Below, piece after piece: positions 8,774 through 16,779 of a stretch of 64,000 nucleotides of DNA; positions within the stretch are counted from its first letter, which is position 1, and every line of letters begins with the position of its first letter. Made by a program: the position numbers and the translations under genes. The DNA is from Pseudomonadota bacterium (GTDB lineage Bacteria; Pseudomonadota; Gammaproteobacteria; Steroidobacterales; Steroidobacteraceae): NCBI GenBank assembly GCA_021816775.1, contig JAKAXA010000017.1, positions 1-64,000 of the forward strand, given 5' to 3'. Below the pieces are notes generated by a model. It was not told the origin of the DNA. It worked only from the letters and a program-made list of their open reading frames with translations, and did no database searches.

Positions 8774-8800
8774 GACTCGCGGCAGCCCGGGCCGCGAGTC
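8774..8800 (+). other. strong hairpin in the leader between riboswitch and first gene
   Basis: GACTCGCGGC (8774-8783) and GCCGCGAGTC (8791-8800) form a perfect 10-bp GC-rich stem with a 7-nt loop. It has no U-tract, so it is not a standard terminator, and it ends directly before an in-frame ATG at 8801. It could be part of the riboswitch expression platform or a translation-control element. Confidence 0.45.
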
Positions 8801-8860
8801 ATGCCTGACACCCTTGCAAACATCAAGACGGCGCGGGCGGGTGCCCGGGGGAGTCCTCCG

Positions 8861-9436
8861 ATGCACGAATCAAAGTGGCTGCGGCGGGGCACATTCCTCA
8901 CCTTGGCCTCGGCAATGGCGGCGACGCGATTCGGTCAGCTCGGCGCGGCCTGGGTTCCGCCCGATGCCTCCTGGGCCGTGTTGTTCCTGGCGGGCTTCTA
9001 TCTGAGCAGTGAGCGCTGGGTGCTGCCGGCCCTGCTGCTCGAAGCCATCGCAGTCGATTTCGCGGCCATTCATTACTATGGCGTCAGTGATTATTGTGTG
9101 ACGCTGGCATACGGGTTCATCGTGCCCGCGTATTCGGTCCTTTGGCTCGCCGGGGTCTGGCTGCGCCGGCACTACCGACATCGCCCGGTCGACGTGCTGC
9201 GTCTGGCGACGAGTCTCCTCGGGAGCGTCACGGTCTGCTTTGTGCTGACGCAGGGAAGCTTCTACTGGCTGGGCAGTCGAGTCGCGGATCCCAGCCTCCT
9301 CGGATGGTGGAGGAACTTCGCGGACTGGTACGGCCATTTCCTGCTCGTTACCGGCGCCTATGTCGCACTGGTGGCGGTCGGCCATGTGGCCGTCGTGCGC
9401 CCTGCGCCGGCTTCGGCGAGTCTCAGGGCGCGCTGA
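8861..9436 (+). CDS. integral membrane protein of the B12 regulon
   Basis: A 191-residue, strongly hydrophobic protein with about five membrane segments (near 10-30, 36-60, 70-96, 108-130 and 150-175). I do not recognise the family with certainty. Its place directly after a cobalamin riboswitch and before cobB argues for a role in uptake of cobalt, cobalamin or a corrinoid precursor, perhaps as a small ECF-type S-component-like protein (inference). Start ATG 8861 has GGGGGAG 7 nt upstream and begins just before the first membrane segment. In-frame starts at 8690 (with AGGAG) and 8801 are alternatives that would add a soluble, low-complexity N-terminus. Confidence 0.75.
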   Translation: MHESKWLRRGTFLTLASAMAATRFGQLGAAWVPPDASWAVLFLAGFYLSSERWVLPALLLEAIAVDFAAIHYYGVSDYCVTLAYGFIVPAYSVLWLAGVWLRRHYRHRPVDVLRLATSLLGSVTVCFVLTQGSFYWLGSRVADPSLLGWWRNFADWYGHFLLVTGAYVALVAVGHVAVVRPAPASASLRAR

Positions 9437-9509
9437 TGCGCCTCGTTCAGCATGCACGGGATGTGATCTTCCGCGTGCGGCTCGGCATAGTGTTGTAGGA
9501 CGGCGCACC

Positions 9510-10808
9510 ATGAGCGCGAGCGTACCGGCGCTGCTGATTTGCGCTCCCGCTTCCGGTCAGGGGAAGACCACCGTGACAGCGGCGCTTGCCCGCTGCGCCG
9601 CGCGCCAGGGCCGGCGGGTGCGGGTCTTCAAGACCGGCCCGGACTTCATCGATCCGATGATTCTCGCCCGAGCCGCGCATCACCCCGTCGGCCAGCTCGA
9701 TCTGTGGATGGGCGGCCGTGCGCATTGCCGTGATCTGCTGTACCGGGCCGCGAGCGATGCGGATCTCGTGCTGGTGGAAGGGGTGATGGGGCTCTACGAC
9801 GGGCAGCCCTCGAGCGCCGACCTCGCGCTCGAGTTCGGTTTGCCGCTGCTGCTCGTCATCGACGCCAGCGCGATGGCGGGTACATTCGCAGCGCTCGCGC
9901 TCGGGCTGCGCGCTTACCGGCCGCAGCTGAGGCTCTACGGGGTGCTGGCCAATCGCGTCGGCGGGTCGCGCCACGCGGCCATGCTCGCCGAGAGCCTCGC
10001 CGGTCCGGCGGCGGACATCCGCTTTCTCGGGGCACTGCCGTGCGATGCGGCGCTTGTCATTCCCGAGCGTCACCTCGGGTTGGTGCCGGCCGAGGACGTC
10101 GTGGACCTCGACGCGCGGCTCGATCGCGCGGCGGATGCGATCGGCGGGAGCGTGGGGCTGGAGGAGATTCCGCGGGTGACGTTCGAGGCGCAGCCCGGCC
10201 TCGAGCCGCCGCCGCATCGGCTCTCCGGCGTGCGGATCGCGGTGGCGAAGGATGCCGCGTTCTCCTTTATCTACGCGGCCAATGTCGCGCTGTTGCGCGA
10301 CATGGGCGCCACGGTCGTGTACTTCTCTCCGTTGCGCGATGCCTCGCTGCCGCCGGTCGACGCCGTCTACCTGCCCGGAGGCTATCCCGAGGTGCACGCC
10401 GAGCGGCTCGCCTGCAATCGTGCCCTGCACGAGAGTCTGCGCTGTCATGTGCAGCGGGGCGCGCCGCTGCTGGCTGAATGCGGGGGCATGATGCTGCTGT
10501 TCGAGCAGCTGACGGACCTCGACGGCCGCCGCCACGCAATGGCCGGCCTGCTCCCCGGGGAGACGCGGATGCAACCTCAGCTGCAGGCGCTCGACCTGCA
10601 GAGCGTCGAGTTGCCCCAGGGCGAGCTGCGCGGACACAGTTTCCATCACTCGCGCGTGCACACGCCGCTTCACCCCCTGTGCCACGGACGCACGCAGCAC
10701 GGCGGCCGCGGCGAAGCCGTGTTCCGCGAGGGCGCGTTGACCGCCAGCTATATTCATTTCTATTGGCCCTCCAATCCGAGCGCGGCGGCTGCGCTGTTCG
10801 CCCCGTGA
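9510..10808 (+). CDS. cobB: cobyrinic acid a,c-diamide synthase (CobB/CbiA)
   Basis: A 432-residue ATP-dependent amidase that converts the a and c carboxylates of (hydrogeno)cobyrinic acid to amides using glutamine. The N-terminal dethiobiotin-synthetase-like domain has the P-loop SGQGKTT and KTGPDFIDP; the C-terminal class I glutaminase-type domain has the nucleophile C324 in AECGGMM and the family end motif SYIHFYWPSNP. Length is usual for the family. The ATG 9510 begins the conserved domain, 73 nt after the membrane-protein stop. Its own stop overlaps the next small ORF as GTGA. Riboswitch control is expected. Confidence 0.94.
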   Translation: MSASVPALLICAPASGQGKTTVTAALARCAARQGRRVRVFKTGPDFIDPMILARAAHHPVGQLDLWMGGRAHCRDLLYRAASDADLVLVEGVMGLYDGQPSSADLALEFGLPLLLVIDASAMAGTFAALALGLRAYRPQLRLYGVLANRVGGSRHAAMLAESLAGPAADIRFLGALPCDAALVIPERHLGLVPAEDVVDLDARLDRAADAIGGSVGLEEIPRVTFEAQPGLEPPPHRLSGVRIAVAKDAAFSFIYAANVALLRDMGATVVYFSPLRDASLPPVDAVYLPGGYPEVHAERLACNRALHESLRCHVQRGAPLLAECGGMMLLFEQLTDLDGRRHAMAGLLPGETRMQPQLQALDLQSVELPQGELRGHSFHHSRVHTPLHPLCHGRTQHGGRGEAVFREGALTASYIHFYWPSNPSAAAALFAP

Positions 10809-10936
10809 GCCGCCTTCCCGAACACGCTGACGGGACCTCGCTGCCGGCCCGACGGCGATCGGTGGGTGCAGGTCGCGACGCGCGACGGCGCTTCGAGGCA
10901 TTGATCGCGGATCTGCGCCTGCGAGGTATCGAATGA
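10805..10936 (+). CDS. 43-residue ORF coupled between cobB and the BtuF-like gene
   Basis: GTG at 10805 overlaps the cobB stop (GTGA), and its own stop overlaps the next start (ATGA, 10933-10936). It encodes 43 residues, Arg-rich, ending in a helix-like [16 protein letters not shown]. It has no recognised domain. The double 4-nt overlap fits a translated linker cistron, but the sequence could also be a decayed gene or chance open frame. I can name no function. Confidence 0.5.
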   Translation: MSRLPEHADGTSLPARRRSVGAGRDARRRFEALIADLRLRGIE

Positions 10937-11769
10937 GCGTGCGTCACCCGATCGGCCCGCGTCGCATCGTGTGCCTGACCGAGGAAACCACCGAAACGCT
11001 CTACCTGCTCGGCGAGCAGGACCGCATCGTCGGCATCTCGGGATTCACGGTGCGGCCGCCGCAGGCGCGCCGCGAGAAGCCGCGCGTTTCGGCGTTCACG
11101 AGCGCAAAGATAGAGCGCATCGTCGCGCTCAAGCCCGACCTGGTGCTCGGTTTCTCCGACCTTCAGGCCGGCATCGCCGGCGATCTGATCCGTGCGGGGC
11201 TCGACGTACATGTCTTCAATCAGCGCAGCGTGGAGGAAATCTTCGCCGTCATAGACATGCTCGGGCGCATGATCGGCGCGCAGCGGCGGGCGCAGGCATT
11301 GATCGGACGCCTGCGCCGCTCGCTCGCGGACGTACGAGGCGCCGCGGCACGACTGCCTTGCCGGCCGCGCGTGTATTTCGAGGAGTGGGATGCGCCGCTG
11401 ATCACGGGCATCCGTTGGGTCGCCGAGCTCATCACGGTTGCCGGCGGCGAGGAGTGTTTCCCGGAGTTGTCCGTGCGGCCTCATGCCAAGGAGCGCATCA
11501 TCGCCGATCCGCTCGAGGTGGTGCGCCGCGCGCCCGACGTGCTGATCGCCTCGTGGTGCGGCAAGAAATTCAACCCGCGGCGCGTGCGCGAGCGCCCGGG
11601 TTGGGAAACCGTACCGGCGGTGCGCTACGGGCGGCTGTTCGAGGTTCCCGCAAGCGAAATCCTGCAGCCGGGGCCTGCGGCCCTGACTGACGGCGTGCGG
11701 CGCCTGCAGGAGATCATTGCCGGGTGCGCGCATGCGATGGCGCGCTCGGGCGGCGGCCCCGCGCCGTGA
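10933..11769 (+). CDS. BtuF-like cobalamin-binding protein lacking a signal peptide
   Basis: A 278-residue type III periplasmic-binding-protein fold (two lobes joined by a long helix; conserved blocks [44 protein letters not shown]-like helix and [10 protein letters not shown]). Homologues bind B12 or Fe-siderophores for ABC import. This one starts directly with the first strand, with neither a signal peptide nor a lipobox, so it looks cytosolic or at least not exported by Sec. No BtuC/BtuD genes adjoin it. Overlaps on both sides (ATGA upstream, GTGA downstream) tie it to cobB and cobQ. A cytosolic corrinoid-binding role is inference. Confidence 0.85.
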   Translation: MSVRHPIGPRRIVCLTEETTETLYLLGEQDRIVGISGFTVRPPQARREKPRVSAFTSAKIERIVALKPDLVLGFSDLQAGIAGDLIRAGLDVHVFNQRSVEEIFAVIDMLGRMIGAQRRAQALIGRLRRSLADVRGAAARLPCRPRVYFEEWDAPLITGIRWVAELITVAGGEECFPELSVRPHAKERIIADPLEVVRRAPDVLIASWCGKKFNPRRVRERPGWETVPAVRYGRLFEVPASEILQPGPAALTDGVRRLQEIIAGCAHAMARSGGGPAP

Positions 11770-13223
11770 CGGCACGGACGCTCATGATCCAGGGTACCGG
11801 CTCCGATGCCGGCAAGAGCACTCTGGTGGCCGGCCTGTGCCGGGTGCTCAAGCGCCGCGGCGTGCGGGTCGCGCCGTTCAAACCCCAGAACATGTCTCTG
11901 AACAGCGCGGTCGGCGCCGATGGCGGTGAGCTCGGTCGCGCGCAGGCGCTGCAGGCGCAGGCGGCGGGCATCGAGCCGACGAGCGACATGAACCCGGTGC
12001 TGTTGAAGCCTCAGAGCGAGCGCGGCGCCCAGGTGATCCTTCACGGGCATCCGGTCGGGGCACTGTCGGCCCGCGAGTATCAGGATTTCAAGCGCATCGC
12101 GCGTAATGCGGTGCTCAGCTCATACGCGCGCCTGGCCGGCGCGTACGAGTTCATTCTCGTCGAAGGCGCCGGCTCACCGGCCGAAATCAACCTGCGCGCC
12201 GACGACATTGCCAACATGGGCTTCGCCGAGGCGATCGATTGCCCCGTGGCCCTGATCGCGGACATCGAGCGAGGCGGGGTGTTTGCGCAGCTCGTCGGCA
12301 CCCTCGGGCTGCTGAGGCCTTCCGAGCGAGCACGCGTCAACGGGTTCGTGATCAACCGTTTCCGCGGCGATCCGGCCCTGCTCGATCCCGGGCTGAGGTG
12401 GCTCGAGGCGCATACCGGCAAGCCGGTGTTCGGCGTGCTGCCGTACCTGGCGGGCCTGCACCTCGATGCCGAGGACGGCATCAGCCGCGAACCGATCGAA
12501 CGGACTCCCGCGGTGGCCGTACTGCGGGTCGTCGTGCCGGTCCCGCCGCGCATCGCCAACCATACGGATTTCGATCCGCTGCGGCAGCACCCGCAGGTGG
12601 AGTTTCGTTACGCCGAGGACGCTCGCGGGCTCGGCGCGGCCGATCTGCTCATACTGCCGGGCTCCAAGGCGGTGCGCGCCGACCTCGCCGTGCTGCGCGA
12701 GCGGGGCTGGGGCGAGTACCTCGCGCGGCACTTGCGCTACGGCGGCAAGGTGATCGGGATCTGCGGCGGTCAGCAGATGCTCGGCGAGTCGATCGACGAT
12801 CCGGCGGGCATCGAGGGGCCGGCCGGTTGCAGCGCGGGATTCGGTTGGCTCGAGCTCGGCACCGTGCTGGCGTCCGAGAAACAGCTGCGCAACGTGCGCG
12901 GACGGCTCACGATCGGTGGGGCGCCGGTGCGCGGCTACGAGATTCACATGGGCTGCAGCACCGGCATGGCGCTCGAGCGCCCGCTGCTCGCGCTCGATGA
13001 CGGTCGCCGAGATGGGGCGATCTCGCGTGACGGACAGATCCTGGGCACCTATGTGCACGGCGTATTCGACGAACCCGCGGCCTGCGGTGCGCTGTTGCGG
13101 TGGGCGGGCCTGGAGGCGCCCATCGAGTTCGATTACGGGCAGCGGCGCGAGCAGATGCTCGATCGGCTCGCCGACGCGCTCGAGCACTCCCTCGCGCTCG
13201 ATCGGCTCCTGCCCACCGGCTGA
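11766..13223 (+). CDS. cobQ: cobyric acid synthase (CobQ/CbiP)
   Basis: A 485-residue glutamine-dependent amidase that amidates carboxylates b, d, e and g of adenosylcobyrinic acid a,c-diamide. The N-terminal domain starts [13 protein letters not shown] (P-loop) and includes KPQNMSLNS; the C-terminal glutaminase-type domain has C333 in ICGGQQML and the closing block GTYVHGVFD. The GTG at 11766 overlaps the upstream stop (GTGA), the best-coupled start; ATG 11784 would remove the conserved N-terminus. It is the last gene of the riboswitch operon. The remaining corrin genes are not in this window. Confidence 0.94.
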   Translation: MTARTLMIQGTGSDAGKSTLVAGLCRVLKRRGVRVAPFKPQNMSLNSAVGADGGELGRAQALQAQAAGIEPTSDMNPVLLKPQSERGAQVILHGHPVGALSAREYQDFKRIARNAVLSSYARLAGAYEFILVEGAGSPAEINLRADDIANMGFAEAIDCPVALIADIERGGVFAQLVGTLGLLRPSERARVNGFVINRFRGDPALLDPGLRWLEAHTGKPVFGVLPYLAGLHLDAEDGISREPIERTPAVAVLRVVVPVPPRIANHTDFDPLRQHPQVEFRYAEDARGLGAADLLILPGSKAVRADLAVLRERGWGEYLARHLRYGGKVIGICGGQQMLGESIDDPAGIEGPAGCSAGFGWLELGTVLASEKQLRNVRGRLTIGGAPVRGYEIHMGCSTGMALERPLLALDDGRRDGAISRDGQILGTYVHGVFDEPAACGALLRWAGLEAPIEFDYGQRREQMLDRLADALEHSLALDRLLPTG

Positions 13224-13244
13224 GCAACGATCAGGCGTGTGGCC

Positions 13245-13256
13245 TACAATGTGCGC
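13245..13256 (+). promoter_or_regulatory. -10 element of a predicted leaderless transcript (VOC gene)
   Basis: TACAAT (13245-13250) ends 6 nt before the ATG at 13257, which puts +1 on the start codon. No clear -35 and no ribosome site are seen. Confidence 0.55.
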
Positions 13257-13706
13257 ATGGCGACGCGCAGCGGGCCGGGGTCGGACGTCGTCCCGTTCAG
13301 GATCACGGGGATCGATCACGTCGTGCTGCGGGCGCGCGAGCCGGAGCGGCTGGTCGCGTTCTACCGCGACGTGCTGGGCTGTCCGGTGGAGCGCGAGCAG
13401 CCCGACATCCATCTGACCCAATTGCGCGCGGGCCGTTGTCTGATCGACGTGGTGCCGCAACGCGCCCTCGCGGGCGCGCCGGGGCATACCGGTGGCACGG
13501 AACCGAACGTCGATCACGTGTGCCTGCTCATCTCATCGTTCGACGCCGCCGTGATCCGCTCATACCTGCGTGAACACGGCGTGCGTGTCGGGAAGGTCGC
13601 GATCCGCTACGGCGCCGAGGGCGAGGGTCCTTCGCTCTATCTGCAGGACCCCGAGGGCAACGGCATCGAGCTGAAGGCCGCCGCCGGGTCGGGTGAAAGC
13701 GCCTGA
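13257..13706 (+). CDS. VOC/glyoxalase superfamily protein
   Basis: A 149-residue vicinal-oxygen-chelate protein with two beta-alpha-beta-beta-beta modules. Metal-ligand candidates are H in GIDHVVLRA (module 1), H in VDHVCLL (module 2) and E in GNGIELK at the end. Family members include dioxygenases, isomerases and fosfomycin/bleomycin resistance proteins; specificity is not predictable. ATG 13257 fits the leaderless promoter and removes the unlikely upstream GTG at 13239. Its end overlaps the GTG of the next membrane-protein gene by 14 nt, so the two are likely co-expressed. Confidence 0.82.
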   Translation: MATRSGPGSDVVPFRITGIDHVVLRAREPERLVAFYRDVLGCPVEREQPDIHLTQLRAGRCLIDVVPQRALAGAPGHTGGTEPNVDHVCLLISSFDAAVIRSYLREHGVRVGKVAIRYGAEGEGPSLYLQDPEGNGIELKAAAGSGESA

Positions 13707-14988
13707 CGTGCCCGCGCCGCTCGCAATCAAGGGCATTGCGCCGCTGGCGCTCGCCACGCACCTGGGGCTGGCGCTGGCGATGGCCGTGTTCGTCGGATTG
13801 GCGTTCGAGGGCGTCTATAAGCAGGAGCCGCGCGCCCCGCCGGGCGGCATCCGCACCTTCCCGCTCCTGACGCTGCTCGGCTCTGTGCTGTACCTGATCG
13901 GTGACCCGTCGCTGTCGCCCTTTCTGGTGGGTCTGGCGGCCGTGGCGATCTGGCTGTACGCGCATCTGCGCGGCGAGTACGGGGGGGCGGCAAATCGGCC
14001 AACCCTCGTCGTGCCCGCAGTCAACCTGCTGACCTACGGGTTCGGCCCGGTGGCCCTGACCCAGCCCTCATGGGTGCTGGTGGCGGCGGCGGTGGTGGCG
14101 GTGCTCCTGGTCGAGAGCCGCGCCGCGCTGCATCGCCTGGCGCAGCGTGTGTCCGGCGACGAGGTGTACACGCTCGGCAAGTTCTTGATTCTGGTGGGTA
14201 TCATCCTGCCGCTGGTCCCAGACCGCCCCATTGTCTCGTGGACACCCATCACGCCGCTGCAGGTCTGGCTCGCGCTGGTGGCGGTGTCGAGCCTGTCCTA
14301 TCTCAGCTATCTCCTGCAGCGCTATGTCCCCTCGAGCGGCGCGCTGACGCCTTCGCTCCTCGGCGGGGCCTACTCCTCGACCGCGACCACGGTGGTGCTG
14401 GCGCGGGCGCAGCGCGGGGCGGAGGCCGAACGGCCCGAGCTGACTGTGGGCATGATCGTTGCCACCGCCGTCATGTACCTGCGGATCGATGTGGTCGTGG
14501 CACTGTTCAATCGACCCCTGGCGCTGCTGCTGCTGCCGCCCACGGTGGGCCTGTTCGTGCTGACTGCGGCGATTGCGGCGCTCATGTGGTGGCGGCGCCC
14601 TGCGACCGCCGCTTCCGCGGCGGGCAAGCTGCCTGTCGCCAATCCGCTGCAGCTGCTCGCGGCGGTCACCTTCGCGGCCCTGTTCGTCGCCGTGGCGCTG
14701 GCTTCGAGCTGGGTGCGCACCGCGTTCGGCCGTCCCGGCGTATTCGGCCTCGCCGCGATTTCCGGCGTCACGGACATCGACCCGTTCGTGCTCAATCTGG
14801 CCCAGGGGAGCGTCGCCGGAATGTCCCTCGGGAGCCTGGCCGCCGCCATCCTGATCGCCGCCTCGTCGAATAACGTGCTCAAGGCCGTCTACGCGGTGAC
14901 GTTCGGGAGCCTGCGCACCTGCCGCAAGCCCGCGGCGGCGCTGCTCGCGGTGGCCGCCGCGGGGGTGGCGATCGCGCTGCTCTACTGA
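13693..14988 (+). CDS. MgtC/SapB-type DUF4010 membrane protein
   Basis: A 431-residue polytopic membrane protein with roughly 12 hydrophobic helices. The N-terminal part has the MgtC-like signature (LALAMAVFVGLAFEG, RTFPLLTLLGS), and the C-terminal two thirds match the DUF4010 arrangement with LLGGAYSSTATTVVLAR and SGVTDIDPFVLNLAQG. Function is unproven; ion transport or magnesium homeostasis is often proposed. The GTG at 13693 lies inside the end of the VOC gene; GTG 13708 is an alternative. It is followed by the tRNA-Arg promoter. Confidence 0.82.
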   Translation: MKAPDVPAPLAIKGIAPLALATHLGLALAMAVFVGLAFEGVYKQEPRAPPGGIRTFPLLTLLGSVLYLIGDPSLSPFLVGLAAVAIWLYAHLRGEYGGAANRPTLVVPAVNLLTYGFGPVALTQPSWVLVAAAVVAVLLVESRAALHRLAQRVSGDEVYTLGKFLILVGIILPLVPDRPIVSWTPITPLQVWLALVAVSSLSYLSYLLQRYVPSSGALTPSLLGGAYSSTATTVVLARAQRGAEAERPELTVGMIVATAVMYLRIDVVVALFNRPLALLLLPPTVGLFVLTAAIAALMWWRRPATAASAAGKLPVANPLQLLAAVTFAALFVAVALASSWVRTAFGRPGVFGLAAISGVTDIDPFVLNLAQGSVAGMSLGSLAAAILIAASSNNVLKAVYAVTFGSLRTCRKPAAALLAVAAAGVAIALLY

Positions 14989-14990
14989 TT

Positions 14991-15018
14991 TTGCCTGCGG
15001 CGGCAGCCGTGCTAGGAT
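14991..15018 (+). promoter_or_regulatory. tRNA-Arg promoter
   Basis: TTGCCT (14991-14996), a 16-bp spacer and TAGGAT (15013-15018), followed by a GC-rich discriminator typical of stringently controlled stable-RNA promoters. Confidence 0.55.
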
Positions 15019-15070
15019 GCGCGCCCCCGCCGGGGACCCCGCGCAGGCGTCTGCCGCGGCGGCATGCAGC

Positions 15071-15147
15071 GCGCCCGTAGCTCAGTTGGATAGAGCGCAT
15101 GGCTACGAACCATGAGGTCGGGAGTTCGAATCTCTCCGGGCGCGCCA
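15071..15147 (+). tRNA. tRNA-Arg(ACG)
   Basis: A complete cloverleaf: acceptor arms GCGCCCG (15071-15077) and CGGGCGC (15137-15143), D-arm with TAGCTCAGTTGGATAGAGC, anticodon stem CATGG/CCATG with loop CTACGAA (anticodon ACG, read as ICG after deamination), T-arm with GTTCGAATC, discriminator G and encoded CCA (15145-15147). Confidence 0.97.
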
Positions 15148-15270
15148 TCTTCCGCTGTCATCCGTGAGGCCGAGCGGTCCGCTGCAAGACTGAAGAACGC
15201 GCGCCGCGCTCAATCTGTGCGCTGCATGGCACCCCACTTCCCCGACTTTGAATTACCATAACCGGCACGC

Positions 15271-16722
15271 ATGCGCCTGAGCCTCACTTCATTCCTGTTC
15301 GCGGCATTGTCGCTGCTGGCTACGCTTCCGGCTCGGGCACAGTGGGCCGCAGTGGCGCGCCTGCAGCGCCAGGGCGCGCTCGTATCGGCCCTTGCGGTGG
15401 ATCTGGCCACGGGCCGCGTGATCGAGCAGTTCAATCCGGACCGGCGCCTGACACCCGCCTCGCTCACCAAACTGGCGACCGCGGCCGAGGCACTGCAGGA
15501 GTGGCCGCCCAATGAGCAGTTTCAAACCCGCCTGCTGTCCATGCAGCCGATCCGGGGCGGGGTGCTGAGGGGGAACCTCGTCCTCGCCGGCGCCGGCGAT
15601 CCGTCCCTCGACGACCGATCCCTGTGGGAACTGGCGGCCGAGGCGCGCGGCGCCGGATTGCACCAGGTCACCGGGGCGCTGGTGGTCGATCCGCTGCCGT
15701 TCGGAACCGTGGCCTGCGGCAACCATGACCGCTGTGCCGCGCTGATGCGCAGCGACAATGCCTACAACGCGCCGCTGTCGGCGATCGGGGTGGACTTCGG
15801 TACGTGGTGCGTGCGGGTCGTGCCGACGAGGCCGTGGGCGAACGCGCGCGTCGGCGGTTGTGGCGTGACGCATCTGCCCATCAAGGTGATCGGCCACATC
15901 CGCACCGTTGCGCGCGGCGCCCGGCAGACGTTCTGGGTCGAGCGGCGCACCCAGGACGGCGAAGACGCTCTGGCGATCGGGGGTGATGTACCGATGGGAG
16001 ACGGGCAGCGCGTCTATCGCGCGATGTCCGATCCGGCGCGCGGCACGGGTCTGCTGCTGAGGGAGGCGCTGCGTGAGATCGGGGTGCGGGTCGCGGGCCC
16101 GGTGCGGGTGCACTTTCAACCGCTGCCCGCGCACGCGTTCCTGCTGGCGCGGGTCGACGGTCTGCTGGTGCGCGAGCAGCTGTGGCGGATGCTGCAGTAT
16201 TCCAACAACTACATCGCCGATGTACTGACCCTCGACATGGGCGCGGTGACCCAGCCGCACGAGACGCTCGCCTCGGCCAGCCGGCTGCTGTCGGATTTCG
16301 TGGCAGGCACCGAGTACGGCGACCCGCCGGATCTGGGTCCGCCGCCGCTTTACAGCGGTAGCGGTCTGACCACCGACAACAGACTCTCGGCGAACGATCT
16401 GGTGCGGCTGCTGATCCACGAATACCACGACACGCGGCGCTTCCCGGCCTTCTACGCCGGTCTCGTCGCCCCGCATGACGCGCCGTTTCTGTTCCTGCGC
16501 CAGGGCGATGCGGCCTGGCTGAACCGCGTGGCGCTGAAGACCGGCACGCTGAACAATCCGCGCTCGGTGTGCGGCATCGCCGGCTACCTGCGCAAGCGCG
16601 ATGGCGGCTGGATCGCCTTCGCGGCCATCGTCAACGGCGGGCCGCGCTGGCGCCACGTGCCGCTGTACCAGGCCATCGGCGCCGAACGCTCCGACATCGA
16701 GGCGCTCGCCCGCCGGTACTGA
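15271..16722 (+). CDS. dacB: D-alanyl-D-alanine carboxypeptidase/endopeptidase (PBP4, DacB)
   Basis: A 483-residue class C penicillin-binding protein. A signal peptide (residues 1-23, ending in ARA-Q) exports it to the periplasm. The three active-site motifs are S64-L-T-K67, S311-N-N313 and K423-T-G425. Between the first two motifs lies the long insert typical of PBP4. It trims peptidoglycan pentapeptides and opens cross-links. CATAAC about 8 nt before the ATG could be a -10 element, giving a very short leader. The gene stands alone between the tRNA and the APC permease. Confidence 0.93.
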   Translation: MRLSLTSFLFAALSLLATLPARAQWAAVARLQRQGALVSALAVDLATGRVIEQFNPDRRLTPASLTKLATAAEALQEWPPNEQFQTRLLSMQPIRGGVLRGNLVLAGAGDPSLDDRSLWELAAEARGAGLHQVTGALVVDPLPFGTVACGNHDRCAALMRSDNAYNAPLSAIGVDFGTWCVRVVPTRPWANARVGGCGVTHLPIKVIGHIRTVARGARQTFWVERRTQDGEDALAIGGDVPMGDGQRVYRAMSDPARGTGLLLREALREIGVRVAGPVRVHFQPLPAHAFLLARVDGLLVREQLWRMLQYSNNYIADVLTLDMGAVTQPHETLASASRLLSDFVAGTEYGDPPDLGPPPLYSGSGLTTDNRLSANDLVRLLIHEYHDTRRFPAFYAGLVAPHDAPFLFLRQGDAAWLNRVALKTGTLNNPRSVCGIAGYLRKRDGGWIAFAAIVNGGPRWRHVPLYQAIGAERSDIEALARRY

Positions 16723-16779
16723 GAGGCGCCCGCGCCGCCCGGCGTTTGCTATCCTGCGGCAATTTACCGGAGGATTCCC

